A DNA stretch of 64,000 nucleotides from assembly GCA_037783545.1 (NCBI GenBank), contig JBBELK010000689.1, positions 124,001 to 188,000 of the forward strand, read 5' to 3'. The position numbers and the translations under genes were made by a program. The notes beneath the pieces were generated by a model. It saw only the letters and a list, made by a program, of their open reading frames with translations, made no database searches and was not told the origin of the DNA. How positions within the stretch are numbered: position 1 is the stretch's first letter; each line of letters opens with the position of its first letter. Source of the stretch: Henricia sp. BOLD:AAB3569. Its lineage: Eukaryota > Echinodermata > Asteroidea > Spinulosida > Echinasteridae. Positions 12,408 to 26,642 of the stretch are shown in pieces.

Positions 12408-15382
12408 GTGCGCAATATAGAGAGTTTAGGGCATGCAACATTTGAAGTTCGTCGAAACATTTTTCGACCTCCAAATTTGCCGACGTTTGGACCACACTTT
12501 GACCAAATTGCCGAGCCAAACTGCGGTGCGTTAACGACAGTCTGAATGACTGAGCATGCGCACAACTCAGGAGTACCCCCAAAGAGGTGTGTACAGACAG
12601 CCACGGTTTGCGCGAGAGCAGTCAGGAAGCCTCAACCCAGTTTTTTCTAAACTTTGAAATTTCTCTGCCATTTCCCGGCGAAAGTCTGTCAATTTGTTAT
12701 GACAAGTGCGCAATATAGAGAGTTTAGGGCATGCAAAATTTAAAGTTCGTCGGAACATTTTTCGACCTCCAAACTTGCCGACGTTTGGACCACACTTTGA
12801 CCAAATTGCCGAGCCAAACTGCGGTGCGTTAACGACAGTCCGAATGACTGAGCATGCGCACAACTCAGGAGTACCCCAAAGAGGTGTGTACAAACAGCCA
12901 CGGTTTGCGCGAGAGCAGTCAGGAAGCCTCAACCCAGTTTTTTTCTAAACTTTGAAATTTATCTGCCATTTCCCGGCGAAAGTCTGTCAATTTTTTATGA
13001 CAAGTGCGCAATATAGAGAGTTTAGGGCATGCAAAATTTGAAGTTCGTCGGAACATTTTTCGACCTCCAAATTTGCCGACGTTTGGACCACACTTTGACC
13101 AAATTGCCGAGCCAAACTGCGGTGCGTTAACGACAGTCCGAATGACTGAGCATGCGCACAACTCAGGAGTACCCCAAAGAGGTGTGTACAGACAGCCACG
13201 GTTTGCGCGAGAGCAGTCAGGAAGCCTCAACCCAGTTTTTTCTAAACTTTGAAATTTCTCTGCCATTTCCCGGCGAAAGTCTGTCAATTTTTTATGACAA
13301 GTGCGCAATATAGAGAGTTTAGGGCATTCAAAATTTGAAGTTCGTCGGAACATTTTTCGACCTCCAAATTTGCCGACGTTTGGACCACACTTTGACCAAA
13401 TTGCCGAGCCAAACTGCGGTGAGTTAACGACAGTCCGAATGACTGAGCATGCGCACAACTCAGGAGTACCCCAAAGAGGTGTGTACAGACAGCCACGGTT
13501 TGCGCGAGAGCAGTCAGAAAGCCTCAACCCAGTTTTTTCTAAACTTTGAAATTTCTCTGCCATTTCCCGGCGAAAGTCTGTCAATTTTATATGACAAGTG
13601 CGCAATATAGAGAGTTTAGGGCATGCAAAATTTGAAGTTCGTCGGAACATTTTTCGACCTCCAAATTTGCCGACGTTTGGACCACACTTTGACCAAATTG
13701 CCGAGCCAAACTGCGGTGCGTTAACGACAGTCCGAATGACTGAGCATGCGCACAACTCAGGAGTACCCCAAAGAGGTGTGTACAGACAGCCACGGTTTGC
13801 GCGAGAGCAGTCAGGAAGCCTCAACCCAGTTTTTTTCTAAACTTTGAAATTTCTCTGCCATTTCCCGGCGAAAGTCTGTCAATTTTTTATGACAAGTGCG
13901 CAATATAGAGAGTTTAGGGCATGCAAAATTTGAAGTTCGTCGGAACATTTTTCGACCTCCAAATTTGCCGACGTTTGGACCACACTTTGACCAAATTGCC
14001 GAGCCAAACTGCGGTGCGTTAACGACAGTCCGAATGACTGAGCATGCGCACAACTCAGGAGTACCCCAAAGAGGTGTGTACAGACAGCCACGGTTTGCGC
14101 GAGAGCAGTCAGGAAGCCTCAACCCAGTTTTTTCTAAACTTTGAAATTTCTCTGCCATTTCCCGGCGAAAGTCTGTCAATTTGTTATGACAAGTGAGCAA
14201 TATAAAGAGTTTAGGGCATGCAAAATTTGAAGTTCGTCGGAACATTTTTCGACCTCCAAATTTGCCGACGTTTGGACCACACTTTGACCAAATTGCCGAG
14301 CCAAACTGCGGTGCGTTAACGACAGTCCGAATGACTGAGCATGCGCACAACTCATGAGTACCCCAAAGAGGTGTGTACAGACAGCCACGGTTTGCGCGAG
14401 AGCAGTCAGGAAGCCTCAACCCAGTTTTTTCTAAACTTTGAAATTTCTCTGCCATTTCCGGGCGAAAGTCTGTCAATTTTTTATGACAAGTGCGCAATAT
14501 AGAGAGTTTAGGGCATGCAAAATTTGAAGTTCGTCGGAACATTTTTCGACCTCCAAATTTGCCGACGTTTGGACCACACTTTGACCAAATTGCCGAGCCA
14601 AACTGCGGTGCGTTAACGACAGTCCGAATGACTGAGCATGCGCACAACTCAGGAGTACCCCAAAGAGGTGTGTACAGACAGCCACGGTTTGCGCGAGAGC
14701 AGTCAGGAAGCCTCAACCCAGTTTTTTCTAAACTTTGAAATTTCTCTGCCATTTCCCGGCGAAAGTCTGTCAATTTGTTTATGACAAGTGCGCAATATAG
14801 AGAGTTTAGGGCATGCAAAATTTGAAGTTCGTCGGAACATTTTTCGACCTCCAAATTTGCCGACGTTTGGACCACACTTTGACCAAATTGCCGAGCCAAA
14901 CTGCGGTGCGTTAACGACAGTCCGAATGACTGAACATGCGCACAACTCAGGAGTACCCCAAAGAGGTGTGTACAGACAGCCACGGTTTGCGCGAGAGCAG
15001 TCAGGAAGCCTCAACCCAGTTTTTTCTAAACTTTGAAATTTCTCTGCCATTTCCCGGCGAAAGTCTGTCAATTTTTTATGACAAGTGCGCAATATAGAGA
15101 GTTTAGGGCATGCAAAATTTGAAGTTCGTCGAAACATTTTTCGACCTCCAAATTTGCCGACGTTTGGACCACACTTTGACCAAATTGCCGAGCCAAACTG
15201 CGGTGCGTTAACGACAGTCCGAATGACTGAGCATGCGCACAACTCAGGAGTACCCCCAAAGAGGTGTGTACAGACAGCCACGGTTTGCGCGAGAGCAGTC
15301 AGGAAGCCTCAACCCAGTTTTTTCTAAACTTTGAAATTTCTCTGCCATTTCCCGGCGAAAGTCTGTCAATTTTTTATGACAA
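12408..15382. repeat. Domain 4, copy 1: five-C monomer then 2677-bp nonamer
   Basis: The monomer at 12408 has GCAACATTTG and five C. The nonamer 12706-15382 follows: a TTTAAAG copy with GTACAAACAG (12706), 13004, 13301, a TTATATG copy (13598), 13896, a copy with AAGTGAGC, ATAAAG and CTCATGAG (14193), 14490, a GAACATG copy (14788) and a five-C copy (15085). The copy at 13301 has private changes (GCATTC, GAGTTAACG, TCAGAAAG). Confidence 0.8.
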
Positions 15383-17465
15383 GTGCGCAATATAGAGAGT
15401 TTAGGGCATGCAAAATTTAAAGTTCGTCGGAACATTTTTCGACCTCCAAATTTGCCGACGTTTGGACCACACTTTGACCAAATTGCCGAGCCAAACTGCG
15501 GTGCGTTAACGACAGTCCGAATGACTGAGCATGCGCACAACTCAGGAGTACCCCAAAGAGGTGTGTACAAACAGCCACGGTTTGCGCGAGAGCAGTCAGG
15601 AAGCCTCAACCCAGTTTTTTTCTAAACTTTGAAATTTATCTGCCATTTCCCGGCGAAAGTCTGTCAATTTTTTATGACAAGTGCGCAATATAGAGAGTTT
15701 AGGGCATGCAAAATTTGAAGTTCGTCGGAACATTTTTCGACCTCCAAATTTGCCGACGTTTGGACCACACTTTGACCAAATTGCCGAGCCAAACTGCGGT
15801 GCGTTAACGACAGTCCGAATGACTGAGCATGCGCACAACTCAGGAGTACCCCAAAGAGGTGTGTACAGACAGCCACGGTTTGCGCGAGAGCAGTCAGGAA
15901 GCCTCAACCCAGTTTTTTCTAAACTTTGAAATTTCTCTGCCATTTCCCGGCGAAAGTCTGTCAATTTTTTATGACAAGTGCGCAATATAGAGAGTTTAGG
16001 GCATGCAAAATTTGAAGTTCGTCGGAACATTTTTCGACCTCCAAATTTGCCGACGTTTGGACCACACTTTGACCAAATTGCCGAGCCAAACTGCGGTGCG
16101 TTAACGACAGTCCGAATGACTGAGCATGCGCACAACTCAGGAGTACCCCAAAGAGGTGTGTACAGACAGCCACGGTTTGCGCGAGAGCAGTCAGGAAGCC
16201 TCAACCCAGTTTTTTCTAAACTTTGAAATTTCTCTGCCATTTCCCGGCGAAAGTCTGTCAATTTTATATGACAAGTGCGCAATATAGAGAGTTTAGGGCA
16301 TGCAAAATTTGAAGTTCGTCGGAACATTTTTCGACCTCCAAATTTGCCGACGTTTGGACCACACTTTGACCAAATTGCCGAGCCAAACTGCGGTGCGTTA
16401 ACGACAGTCCGAATGACTGAGCATGCGCACAACTCAGGAGTACCCCAAAGAGGTGTGTACAGACAGCCACGGTTTGCGCGAGAGCAGTCAGGAAGCCTCA
16501 ACCCAGTTTTTTTCTAAACTTTGAAATTTCTCTGCCATTTCCCGGCGAAAGTCTGTCAATTTTTTATGACAAGTGAGCAATATAAAGAGTTTAGGGCATG
16601 CAAAATTTGAAGTTCGTCGGAACATTTTTCGACCTCCAAATTTGCCGACGTTTGGACCACACTTTGACCAAATTGCCGAGCCAAACTGCGGTGCGTTAAC
16701 GACAGTCCGAATGACTGAGCATGCGCACAACTCATGAGTACCCCAAAGAGGTGTGTACAGACAGCCACGGTTTGCGCGAGAGCAGTCAGGAAGCCTCAAC
16801 CCAGTTTTTTCTAAACTTTGAAATTTCTCTGCCATTTCCGGGCGAAAGTCTGTCAATTTTTTTATGACAAGTGCGCAATATAGAGAGTTTAGGGCATGCA
16901 AAATTTGAAGTTCGTCGGAACATTTTTCGACCTCCAAATTTGCCGACGTTTGGACCACACTTTGACCAAATTGCCGAGCCAAACTGCGGTGCGTTAACGA
17001 CAGTCCGAATGACTTTGCATGCGCACAACTCAGGAGTACCCCAAAGAGGTGTGTACAGACAGCCACGGTTTGCGCGAGAGCAGTCAGGAAGCCTCAACCC
17101 AGTTTTTTCTAAACTTTGAAATTTCTCTGCCATTTCCCGGCGAAAGTCTGTCAATTTGTTTATGACAAGTGCGCAATATAGAGAGTTTAGGGCATGCAAA
17201 ATTTGAAGTTCGTCGGAACATTTTTTGACCTCCAAATTTGCCGACGTTTGGACCACACTTTGACCAAATTGCCGAGCCAAACTGCGGTGCGTTAACGACA
17301 GTCCGAATGACTGAACATGCGCACAACTCAGGAGTACCCCAAAGAGGTGTGTACAGACAGCCACGGTTTGCGCGAGAGCAGTCAGGAAGCCTCAACCCAG
17401 TTTTTTCTAAACTTTTAAATTTCTCTGCCATTTCCCGGCGAAAGTCTGTCAATTTTTTATGACAA
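15383..17465. repeat. Domain 4, copy 2: the nonamer shortened
   Basis: Monomers 15383, 15681, 15978 and 16275 match 12706, 13004, 13301 and 13598 at offset 2677, including TTTAAAG, GTACAAACAG and TTATATG. From 16573 the match continues to 14193 at offset 2380, so one monomer (the counterpart of 13896) is missing. The marker set AAGTGAGC/ATAAAG/CTCATGAG and the GGGCG variant of the CCCGGCG motif are shared, and 17168 carries GAACATG like 14788. Confidence 0.8.
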
Positions 17466-20126
17466 GTGCGCAATATAGAGAGTTTAGGGCATGCAAAATT
17501 TGAAGTTCGTCGGAACATTTTTCGACCTCCAAATTTGCCGACGTTTGGACCACACTTTGACCAAATTGCCGAGCCAAACTGCGGTGCGTTAACGACAGTC
17601 CGAATGACTGAGCATGCGCACAACTCAGGAGTACCCCAAAGAGGTGTGTACAGACAGCCACGGTTTGCGCGAGAGCAGTCAGGAAGCCTCAACCCAGTTT
17701 TTTCTAAACTTTGAAATTTCTCTGCCATTTCCCGGCGAAATTTTGTCAATTTTTTATGACAAGTGCGCAATATAGAGAGTTTAGGGCATGCAAAATTTGA
17801 AGTTCGTCGGAACATTTTTCGACCTCCAAATTTGCCGACGTTTGGACCACACTTTGACCAAATTGCCGAGCCAAACTGCGGTGCGTTAACGACAGTCCGA
17901 ATGACTGAGCATGCGCACAACTCAGGAGTACCCCAAAGAGGTGTGTACAGACAGCCACGGTTTGCGCGAGAGCAGTCAGGAAGCCTCAACCCAGTTTTTT
18001 CTAAACTTTGAAATTTCTCTGCCATTTCCCGGCGAAATTTTGTCAATTTTTTATGACAAGTGCGCAATATAGAGAGTTTAGGGCATGCAAAATTTGAAGT
18101 TCGTCGGAACATTTTTCGACCTCCTAATTTGCCGACGTTTGGACCACACTTTGACCAAATTGCCGAGCCAAACTGCGGTGCGTTAAAGACATGCGCACAA
18201 CTCAGGAGTACCCCCAAAGAGGTGTGTACAGACAGCCACGGTTTGCGCGAGAGCAGTCAGGAAGCCTCAACCCAGTTTTTTCTAAACTTTGAAATTTCTC
18301 TGCCATTTCCCGGCGAAAGTCTGTCAATTTTTTTATGACAAGTGCGCAATATAGAGAGTTTAGGGCATGCAAAATTTGAAGTTCGTCGGAACATTTTTCG
18401 ACCTCCAAATTTGCCGACGTTTGGACCACACTTTGACCAAATTGCCAAGCCAAACTGCGGTGCGTTAACGACAGTCCGAATGACTGAGCATGCGCACAAC
18501 TCAGGAGTACCCCAAAGAGGTGTGTACAGACAGCCACGGTTTGCGCGAGAGCAGTCAGGAAGCCTCAACCCAGTTTTTTCTAAACTTTGAAATTTCTCTG
18601 CCATTTCCCGGCGAAAGTCTGTCAATTTTTTATGACAAGTGCGCAATATAGAGAGTTTAGGGCATGCAAAATTTGAAGTTCGTCGGAACATTTTTCGACC
18701 TCCAAATTTGCCGACGTTTGGACCACACTTTGACCAAATTGCCGAGCCAAACTGCGGTGCGTTAACGACAGTCCGAATGACTGAGCATGCGCACAACTCA
18801 GGAGTACCCCCAAAGAGGTGTGTACAGACAGCCACGGTTTGCGCGAGAGCAGTCAGGAAGCCTCAACCCAGTTTTTTTCTAAACTTTGAAATTTCTCTGC
18901 CATTTCCCGGCGAAAGTCTGTCAATTTTTTATGACAAGTGCGCAATATAGAGAGTTTAGGGCATGCAAAATTTAAAGTTCGTCGGAACATTTTTCGACCT
19001 CCAAATTTGCCGACGTTTGGACCACACTTTGACCAAATTGCCAAGCCAAACTGCGGTGCGTTAACGACAGTCCGAATGACTGAGCATGCGCACAACTCAG
19101 GAGTACCCCAAAGAGGTGTGTACAGACAGCCACGGTTTGCGCGAGAGCAGTCAGGAAGCCTCAACCCAGTTTTTTTCTAAACTTTGAAATTTATCTGCCA
19201 TTTCCCGGCGAAAGTCTGTCAATTTTTCATGACAAGTGCGCAATATAGAGAGTTTAGGGCACGCAAAATTTGAAGTTCGTCGGAACATTTTTCGACCTCC
19301 AAATTTGCCGACGTTTGGACCACACTTTGACCAAATTGCCGAGCCAAACTGCGGTGCGTTAACGACAGTCCGAATGACTGAGCATGCGCACAACTCAGGA
19401 GTACCCCAAAGAGGTGTGTACAGACAGCCACGGTTTGCGCGAGAGCAGTCAGGAAGCCTCAACCCAGTTTTTTCTAAACTTTGAAATTTCTCTGCCATTT
19501 CCCGGCGAAAGTCTGTCAATTTTTTATGACAAGTGCGCAATATAGAGAGTTTAGGGCATGCAAAATTTGAAGTTCGTCGGAACATTTTTCGACCTCCAAA
19601 TTTGCCGACGTTTGGACCACACTTTGACCAAATTGCCGAGCCAAACTGCGGTGCGTTAACGACAGTCCGAATGACTGAGCATGCGCACAACTCAGGAGTA
19701 CCCCAAAGAGGTGTGTACAGACAGCCACGGTTTGCGCGAGAGCAGTCAGGAAGCCTCAACCCAGTTTTTTCTAAACTTTGAAATTTCTCTGCCATTTCCC
19801 GGCGAAAGTCTGTCAATTTTTTATGACAAGTGCGCAATATAGAGAGTTTAGGGCATGCAAAATTTGAAGTTCGTCGGAACATTTTTCGACCTCCAAATTT
19901 GCCGACGTTTGGACCACACTTTGACCAAATTGCCGAGCCAAACTGCGGTGCGTTAACGACAGTCCGAATGACTGAGCATGCGCACAACTCAGGAGTACCC
20001 CAAAGAGGTGTGTACAGACAGCCACGGTTTGCGCGAGAGCAGTCAGGAAGCCTCAACCCAGTTTTTTCTAAACTTTGAAATTTCTCTGCCATTTCCCGGC
20101 GAAAGTCTGTCAATTTTTTATGACAA
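17466..20126. repeat. Domain 5: mostly near-consensus monomers
   Basis: Nine monomers. A GAAATTTTGTC variant precedes 17763 and 18060; 18060 is a lone 282-bp deletion monomer; 18342 and 18938 share CCAAGCC for CCGAGCC; 18639 (five C) and 18938 (TTTAAAG) form the same adjacent pair seen throughout domain 2. The copies at 19533 and 19830 are essentially consensus. No tandem HOR is evident. Confidence 0.75.
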
Positions 20127-23100
20127 GTGCGCAATATAGAGAGTTTAGGGCATGCAAAATTTGAAGTTCGTCGGAACATTTTTCAACCTCCAAATTTGCC
20201 GACGTTTGGACCACACTTTGACCAAATTGCCGAGCCAAACTGCGGTGCGTTAACGACAGTCCGAATGACTGAGCATGCGCACAACTCAGGAGTACCCCAA
20301 AGAGGTGTGTACAGACAGCCACGGTTTGCGCGAGAGCAGTCAGGAAGCCTCAACCCAGTTTTTTCTAAACTTTGAAATTTATCTGCCATTTCCCTGCGAA
20401 AGTCTGTCAATTTTTTATGACAAGTGCGCAATATAGAGAGTTTAGGGCATGCAAAATTTGAAGTTCGTCGGAACATTTTTCGACCTCCAAATTTGCCGAC
20501 GTTTGGACCACACTTTGACCAAATTGCCGAGCCAAACTGCGGTGCGTTAACGACAGTCCGAATGACTGAGCATGCGCACAACTCAGGAGTACCCCAAAGA
20601 GGTGTGTACAGACAGCCACGGTTTGCGCGAGAGCAGTCAGGAAGCCTCAACCCAGTTTTTTCTAAACTTTGAAATTTCTCTGCCATTTCCCGGCGAAAGT
20701 CTGTCAATTTTTTATGACAAGTGCGCAATATAGAGAGTTTAGGGCATGCAAAATTTGAAGTTCGTCGGAACATTTTTCAACCTCCAAATTTGCCGACGTT
20801 TGGACCACACTTTGACCAAATTGCCGAGCCAAACTGCGGTGCGTTAACGACAGTCCGAATGACTGAGCATGCGCACAACTCAGGAGTACCCCAAAGAGGT
20901 GTGTACAGACAGCCACGGTTTGCGCGAGAGCAGTCAGGAAGCCTCAACCCAGTTTGTTCTAAACTTTGAAATTTATCTGCCATTTCCCTGCGAAAGTCTG
21001 TCAATTTTTTATGACAAGTGCGCAATATAGAGAGTTTAGGGCATGCAAAATTTGAAGTTCGTCGGAACATTTTTCGACCTCCAAATTTGCCGACGTTTGG
21101 ACCACACTTTGACCAAATTGCCGAGCCAAACTGCGGTGCGTTAACGACAGTCCGAATGACTGAGCATGCGCACAACTCAGGAGTACCCCAAAGAGGTAAG
21201 TACAGACAGCCACGGTTTGCGCGAGAGCAGTCAGGAAGCCTCAACCCAGTTTTTTCTAAACTTTGAAATTTCTCTGCCATTTCCCGGCGAAAGTCTGTCA
21301 ATTTTTTATGACAAGTGCGCAATATAGAGAGTTTAGGGCATGCAAAATTTGAAGTTCGTCGGAACATTTTTCGACCTCCAAATTTGCCGACGTTTGGACC
21401 ACACTTTGACCAAATTGCCGAGCCAAACTGCGGTGCGTTAACGACAGTCCGAATGACTGAGCATGCGCACAACTGAGGAGTACCCCAAAGAGGTGTGTAC
21501 AGACAGCCACGGTTTGCGCGAGAGCAGTCAGGAAGCCTCAACCCAGTTTTTTCTAAACTTTGAAATTTCTCTGCCATTTCCCGGCGAAAGTCTGTCAATT
21601 TTTTATGACAAGTGCGCAATATAGAGAGTTTAGGGCATGCAACATTTTTCGACCTCCAAATTTGCCGACGTTTGGACCACACTTTGACCAAATTGCCGAG
21701 CCAAACTGCGGTGCGTTAACGACAGTCCGAATGACTGAGCATGCGCACAACTCAGGAGTACCCCAAAGAGGTGTGTACAGACAGCCACGGTTTGCGCGAG
21801 AGCAGTCAGGAAGCCTCAACCCAGTTTTTTCTAAACTTTGAAATTTCTCTGCCATTTCCCGGCGAAAGTCTGTCAATTTTTTATGACAAGTGCGCAATAT
21901 AGAGAGTTTAGGGCATGTGAAATTTGAAGTTCGTCGGAACATTTTTCGACCTCCAAATTTGCCGACGTTTGGACCACACTTTGACCAAATTGCCGAGCCA
22001 AACTGCGGTGCGTTAACGACAGTCCGAATGACTGAGCATGCGCACAACTCAGGAGTACCCCCAAAGAGGTGTGTACAGACAGCCACGGTTTGCGCGAGAG
22101 CAGTCAGGAAGCCTCAACCCAGTTTTTTCTAAACTTTGAAATTTCTCTGCCATTTCCCGGCGAAAGTCTGTCAATTTTTTATGACAAGTGCGCAATATAG
22201 AGAGTTTAGGGCATGCAAAATTTGAAGTTCGTCGGAACATTTTTTGACCTCCAAATTTGCCGACGTTTGGACCACACTTTGACCAAATTGCCGAGCCAAA
22301 CTGCGGTGCGTTAACGACAGTCCGAATGACTGAGCATGCGCACAACTCAGGAGTACCCCAAAGAGGTGTGTACAGACAGCCACGGTTTGCGCGAGAGCAG
22401 TCAGGAAGCCTCAACCCAGTTTTTTCTAAACTTTGAAATTTCTCTGCCATTTCCCGGCGAAAGTCTGTCAATTTTTTATGACAAGTGCGCAATATAGAGA
22501 GTTTAGGGCATGCAACATTTGAAGTTCGTCGGAACATTTTTCGACCTCCAAATTTGCCGACGTTTGGACCACACTTTGACCAAATTGCCGAGCCAAACTG
22601 CGGTGCGTTAACGACAGTCCGAATGACTGAGCATGCGCACAACTCAGGAGTACCCCAAAGAGGTGTGTACAGACAGCCACGGTTTGCGCGAGAGCAGTCA
22701 GGAAGCCTCAACCCAGTTTTTTCTAAACTTTGAAATTTCTCTGCCATTTCCCGGCGAAAGTCTGTCAATTTTTTATGACAAGTGCGCAATATAGAGAGTT
22801 TAGGGCATGCAAAATTTGAAGTTCGTCGGAACATTTTTCGACCTCCAAATTTGCCGACGTTTGGACCACACTTTGACCAAATTGCCGAGCCAAACTGCGG
22901 TGCGTTAACGACAGTCCGAATGACTGAGCATGCGCACAACTCAGGAGTACCCCAAAGAGGTGTGTACAGACAGCCACGGTTTGCGCGAGAGCAGTCAGGA
23001 AGCCTCAACCCAGTTTTTTCTAAACTTTGAAATTTCTCTGCCATTTCCCGGCGAAAGTCTGTCAATTTCTTATGACAAGTGCGCAATATAGAGAGTTTAG

Positions 23101-24860
23101 GGCATGCAAAATTTGAAGTTCGTCGGAACATTTTTCGACCTCCAAATTTGCCGACGTTTGGACCACACTTTGACCAAATTGCCGAGCCAAACTGCGGTGC
23201 GTTAACGACAGTCCGAATGACTGAGCATGCGCACAACTCAGGAGTACCCCAAAGAGGTGTGTACAGACAGCCACGGTTTGCGCGAGAGCAGTCAGGAAGC
23301 CTCAACCCAGTTTTTTCTAAACTATGAAATTTCTCTGCCATTTCCCGGCGAAAGTCTGTCAATTTTTTATGACAAGTGCGCAATATAGAGAGTTTAGGGC
23401 ATGCAAAATTTGAAGTTCGTCGGAACATTTTTCGACCTCCAAATTTGCCGACGTTTGGACCACACTTTGACCAAATTGCCGAGCCAAACTGCGGTGCGTT
23501 AACGACAGTCCGAATGACTGAGCATGCGCACAACTCAGGAGTACCCCAAAGAGGTGTGTACAGACAGCCACGGTTTGCGCGAGAGCAGTCAGGAAGCCTC
23601 AACCCAGTTTTTTCTAAACTTTGAAATTTCTCTGCCATTTCCCGGCGAAAGTCTGTCAATTTTTTATGACAAGTGCGCAATATAGAGAGTTTAGGGCATG
23701 CAAAATTTGAAGTTCGTCGGAACATTTTTCGACCTCCAAATTTGCCGACGTTTGGACCACACTTTGACCAAATTGCCGAACCAAACTGCGGTGTGTTAAC
23801 GACAGTCCGATTGACTGAGCATGCGCACAACTCAGGAGTACCCCAAAGAGGTGTGTACAGACAGCCACGGTTTGCGCGAGAGCAGTCAGGAAGCCTCAAC
23901 CCAGTTTTTTCTAAACTTTGAAATTTCTCAGCCATTTCCCGGCGAAAGTCTGTCAATTTTTTATGACAAGTGCGCAATATAGAGAGTTTAGGGCATGCAA
24001 AATTTGAAGTTCGTCGGAACATTTTTCGACCTCCAAATTTGCCGACGTTTGGACCACACTTTGACCAAATTGCCGAGCCAAACTGCGGTGCGTTAACGAC
24101 AGTCCGAATGACTGAGCATGCGCACAACTCAGGAGTACCCCAAAGAGGTGTGTACAGGCAGCCACGGTTTGCGCGAGAGCAGTCAGGAAGCCTCAACCCA
24201 GTTTTTTCTAAACTTTGAAATTTCTCAGCCATTTCCCGGCGAAAGTCTGTCAATTTTTTATGACAAGTGCGCAATATAGAGAGTTTAGGGCATGCAAAAT
24301 TTGAAGTTCGTCGGAACATTTTTCGACCTCCAAATTTGCCGACGTTTGGACCACACTTTGACCAAATTGCCGAGCCAAACTGCGGTGCGTTAACGACAGT
24401 CCGAATGACTGAGCATGCGCACAACTCAGGAGTACCCCAAAGAGGTGTGTACAGACAGCCACGGTTTGCGCGAGAGCAGTCAGGAAGCCTCAACCCAGTT
24501 TTTTCTAAACTTTGAAATTTCTCTGCCATTTCCCGGCGAAAGTCTGTCAATTTTTTATGACAAGTGCGCAATATAGAGAGTTTAGGGCATGCAAAATTTG
24601 AAGTTGGTCGGAACATTTTTCGACCTCCAAATTTGCCGACGTTTGGACCACACTTTGACCAAATTGCCGAGCCAAACTGCGGTGCGTTAACGACAGTCCG
24701 AATGACTGAGCATGCGCACAACTCAGGAGTACCCCAAAGAGGTGTGTACAGACAGCCACGGTTTGCGCGAGAGCAGTCAGGAAGCCTCAACCCAGTTTTT
24801 TCTAAACTTTGAAATTTCTCTGCCATTTCCCGGCGAAAGTCTGTCAATTTTTTATGACAA
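20127..24860. repeat. ~5-kb multimer, copy 1 (16 monomers, 4734 bp)
   Basis: In order: TTTTTCAACC copies at 20127 and 20721, AGAGGTAAGTAC at 21018, CAACTGAGG at 21315, the 278-bp deletion monomer at 21612, GGCATGTGAAAT plus five C at 21890, TTTTTTGACC at 22188, GCAACATTTG at 22485, TTTCTTATG at 23079, AACTATG near 23323, GTGTGTTAAC with GATTGACTG at 23673, ACAGGCAG at 23970 and AAGTTGGTCGG at 24564. The same series reappears from 24861. Confidence 0.9.
21612..21889. repeat. 278-bp monomer with 19-bp deletion (first copy)
   Basis: GCAACATTTTT replaces the segment from GCAAAATTTG to GGAACATTTTT; 19 bp are missing with AA as microhomology at the junction. The left arm of the large dyad and the TTCGTCGGAA motif are lost. 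The rest of the monomer is consensus. Confidence 0.93.
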
Positions 24861-26642
24861 GTGCGCAATATAGAGAGTTTAGGGCATGCAAAATTTGAAG
24901 TTCGTCGGAACATTTTTCAACCTCCAAATTTGCCGACGTTTGGACCACACTTTGACCAAATTGCCGAGCCAAACTGCGGTGCGTTAACGACAGTCCGAAT
25001 GACTGAGCATGCGCACAACTCAGGAGTACCCCAAAGAGGTGTGTACAGACAGCCACGGTTTGCGCGAGAGCAGTCAGGAAGCCTCAACCCAGTTTTTTCT
25101 AAACTTTGAAATTTATCTGCCATTTCCCTGCGAAAGTCTGTCAATTTTTTATGACAAGTGCGCAATATAGAGAGTTTAGGGCATGCAAAATTTGAAGTTC
25201 GTCGGAACATTTTTCGACCTCCAAATTTGCCGACGTTTGGACCACACTTTGACCAAATTGCCGAGCCAAACTGCGGTGCGTTAACGACAGTCCGAATGAC
25301 TGAGCATGCGCACAACTCAGGAGTACCCCAAAGAGGTGTGTACAGACAGCCACGGTTTGCGCGAGAGCAGTCAGGAAGCCTCAACCCAGTTTTTTCTAAA
25401 CTTTGAAATTTCTCTGCCATTTCCCGGCGAAAGTCTGTCAATTTTTTATGACAAGTGCGCAATATAGAGAGTTTAGGGCATGAAAAATTTGAAGTTCGTC
25501 GGAACATTTTTCGACCTCCAAATTTGCCGACGTTTGGACCACACTTTGACCAAATTGCCGAGCCAAACTGCGGTGCGTTAACGACAGTCCGAATGACTGA
25601 GCATGCGCACAACTCAGGAGTACCCCAAAGAGGTGTGTACAGACAGCCACGGTTTGCGCGAGAGCAGTCAGGAAGCCTCAACCCAGTTTTTTCTAAACTT
25701 TGAAATTTCTCTGCCATTTCCTGGCGAAAGTCTGTCAATTTTTTATGACAAGTGCGCAATATAGAGAGTTTAGGGCATGCAAAATTTGAAGTTCGTCGGA
25801 ACATTTTTCGACCTCCAAATTTGCCGACGTTTGGACCACACTTTGACCAAATTGCCGAGCCAAACTGCGGTGCGTTAACGACAGTCCGAATGACTGAGCA
25901 TGCGCACAACTCAGGAGTACCCCAAAGAGGTGTGTACAGACAGCCACGGTTTGCGCGAGAGCAGTCAGGAAGCCTCAACCCAGTTTGTTCTAAACTTTGA
26001 AATTTATCTGCCATTTCCCTGCGAAAGTCTGTCAATTTTTTATGACAAGTGCGCAATATAGAGAGTTTAGGGCATGCAAAATTTGAAGTTCGTCGGAACA
26101 TTTTTCGACCTCCAAATTTGCCGACGTTTGGACCACACTTTGACCAAATTGCCGAGCCAAACTGCGGTGCGTTAACGACAGTCCGAATGACTGAGCATGC
26201 GCACAACTCAGGAGTACCCCAAAGAGGTAAGTACAGACAGCCACGGTTTGCGCGAGAGCAGTCAGGAAGCCTCAACCCAGTTTTTTCTAAACTTTGAAAT
26301 TTCTCTGCCATTTCCCCGCGAAAGTCTGTCAATTTTTTATGACAAGTGCGCAATATAGAGAGTTTAGGGCATGCAAAATTTGAAGTTCGTCGGAACATTT
26401 TTCGACCTCCAAATTTGCCGACGTTTGGACCACACTTTGACCAAATTGCCGAGCCAAACTGCGGTGCGTTAACGACAGTCCGAATGACTGAGCATGCGCA
26501 CAACTGAGGAGTACCCCAAAGAGGTGTGTACAGACAGCCACGGTTTGCGCGAGAGCAGTCAGGAAGCCTCAACCCAGTTTTTTCTAAACTTTGAAATTTC
26601 TCTGCCATTTCCCGGCGAAAGTCTGTCAATTTTTTATGACAA

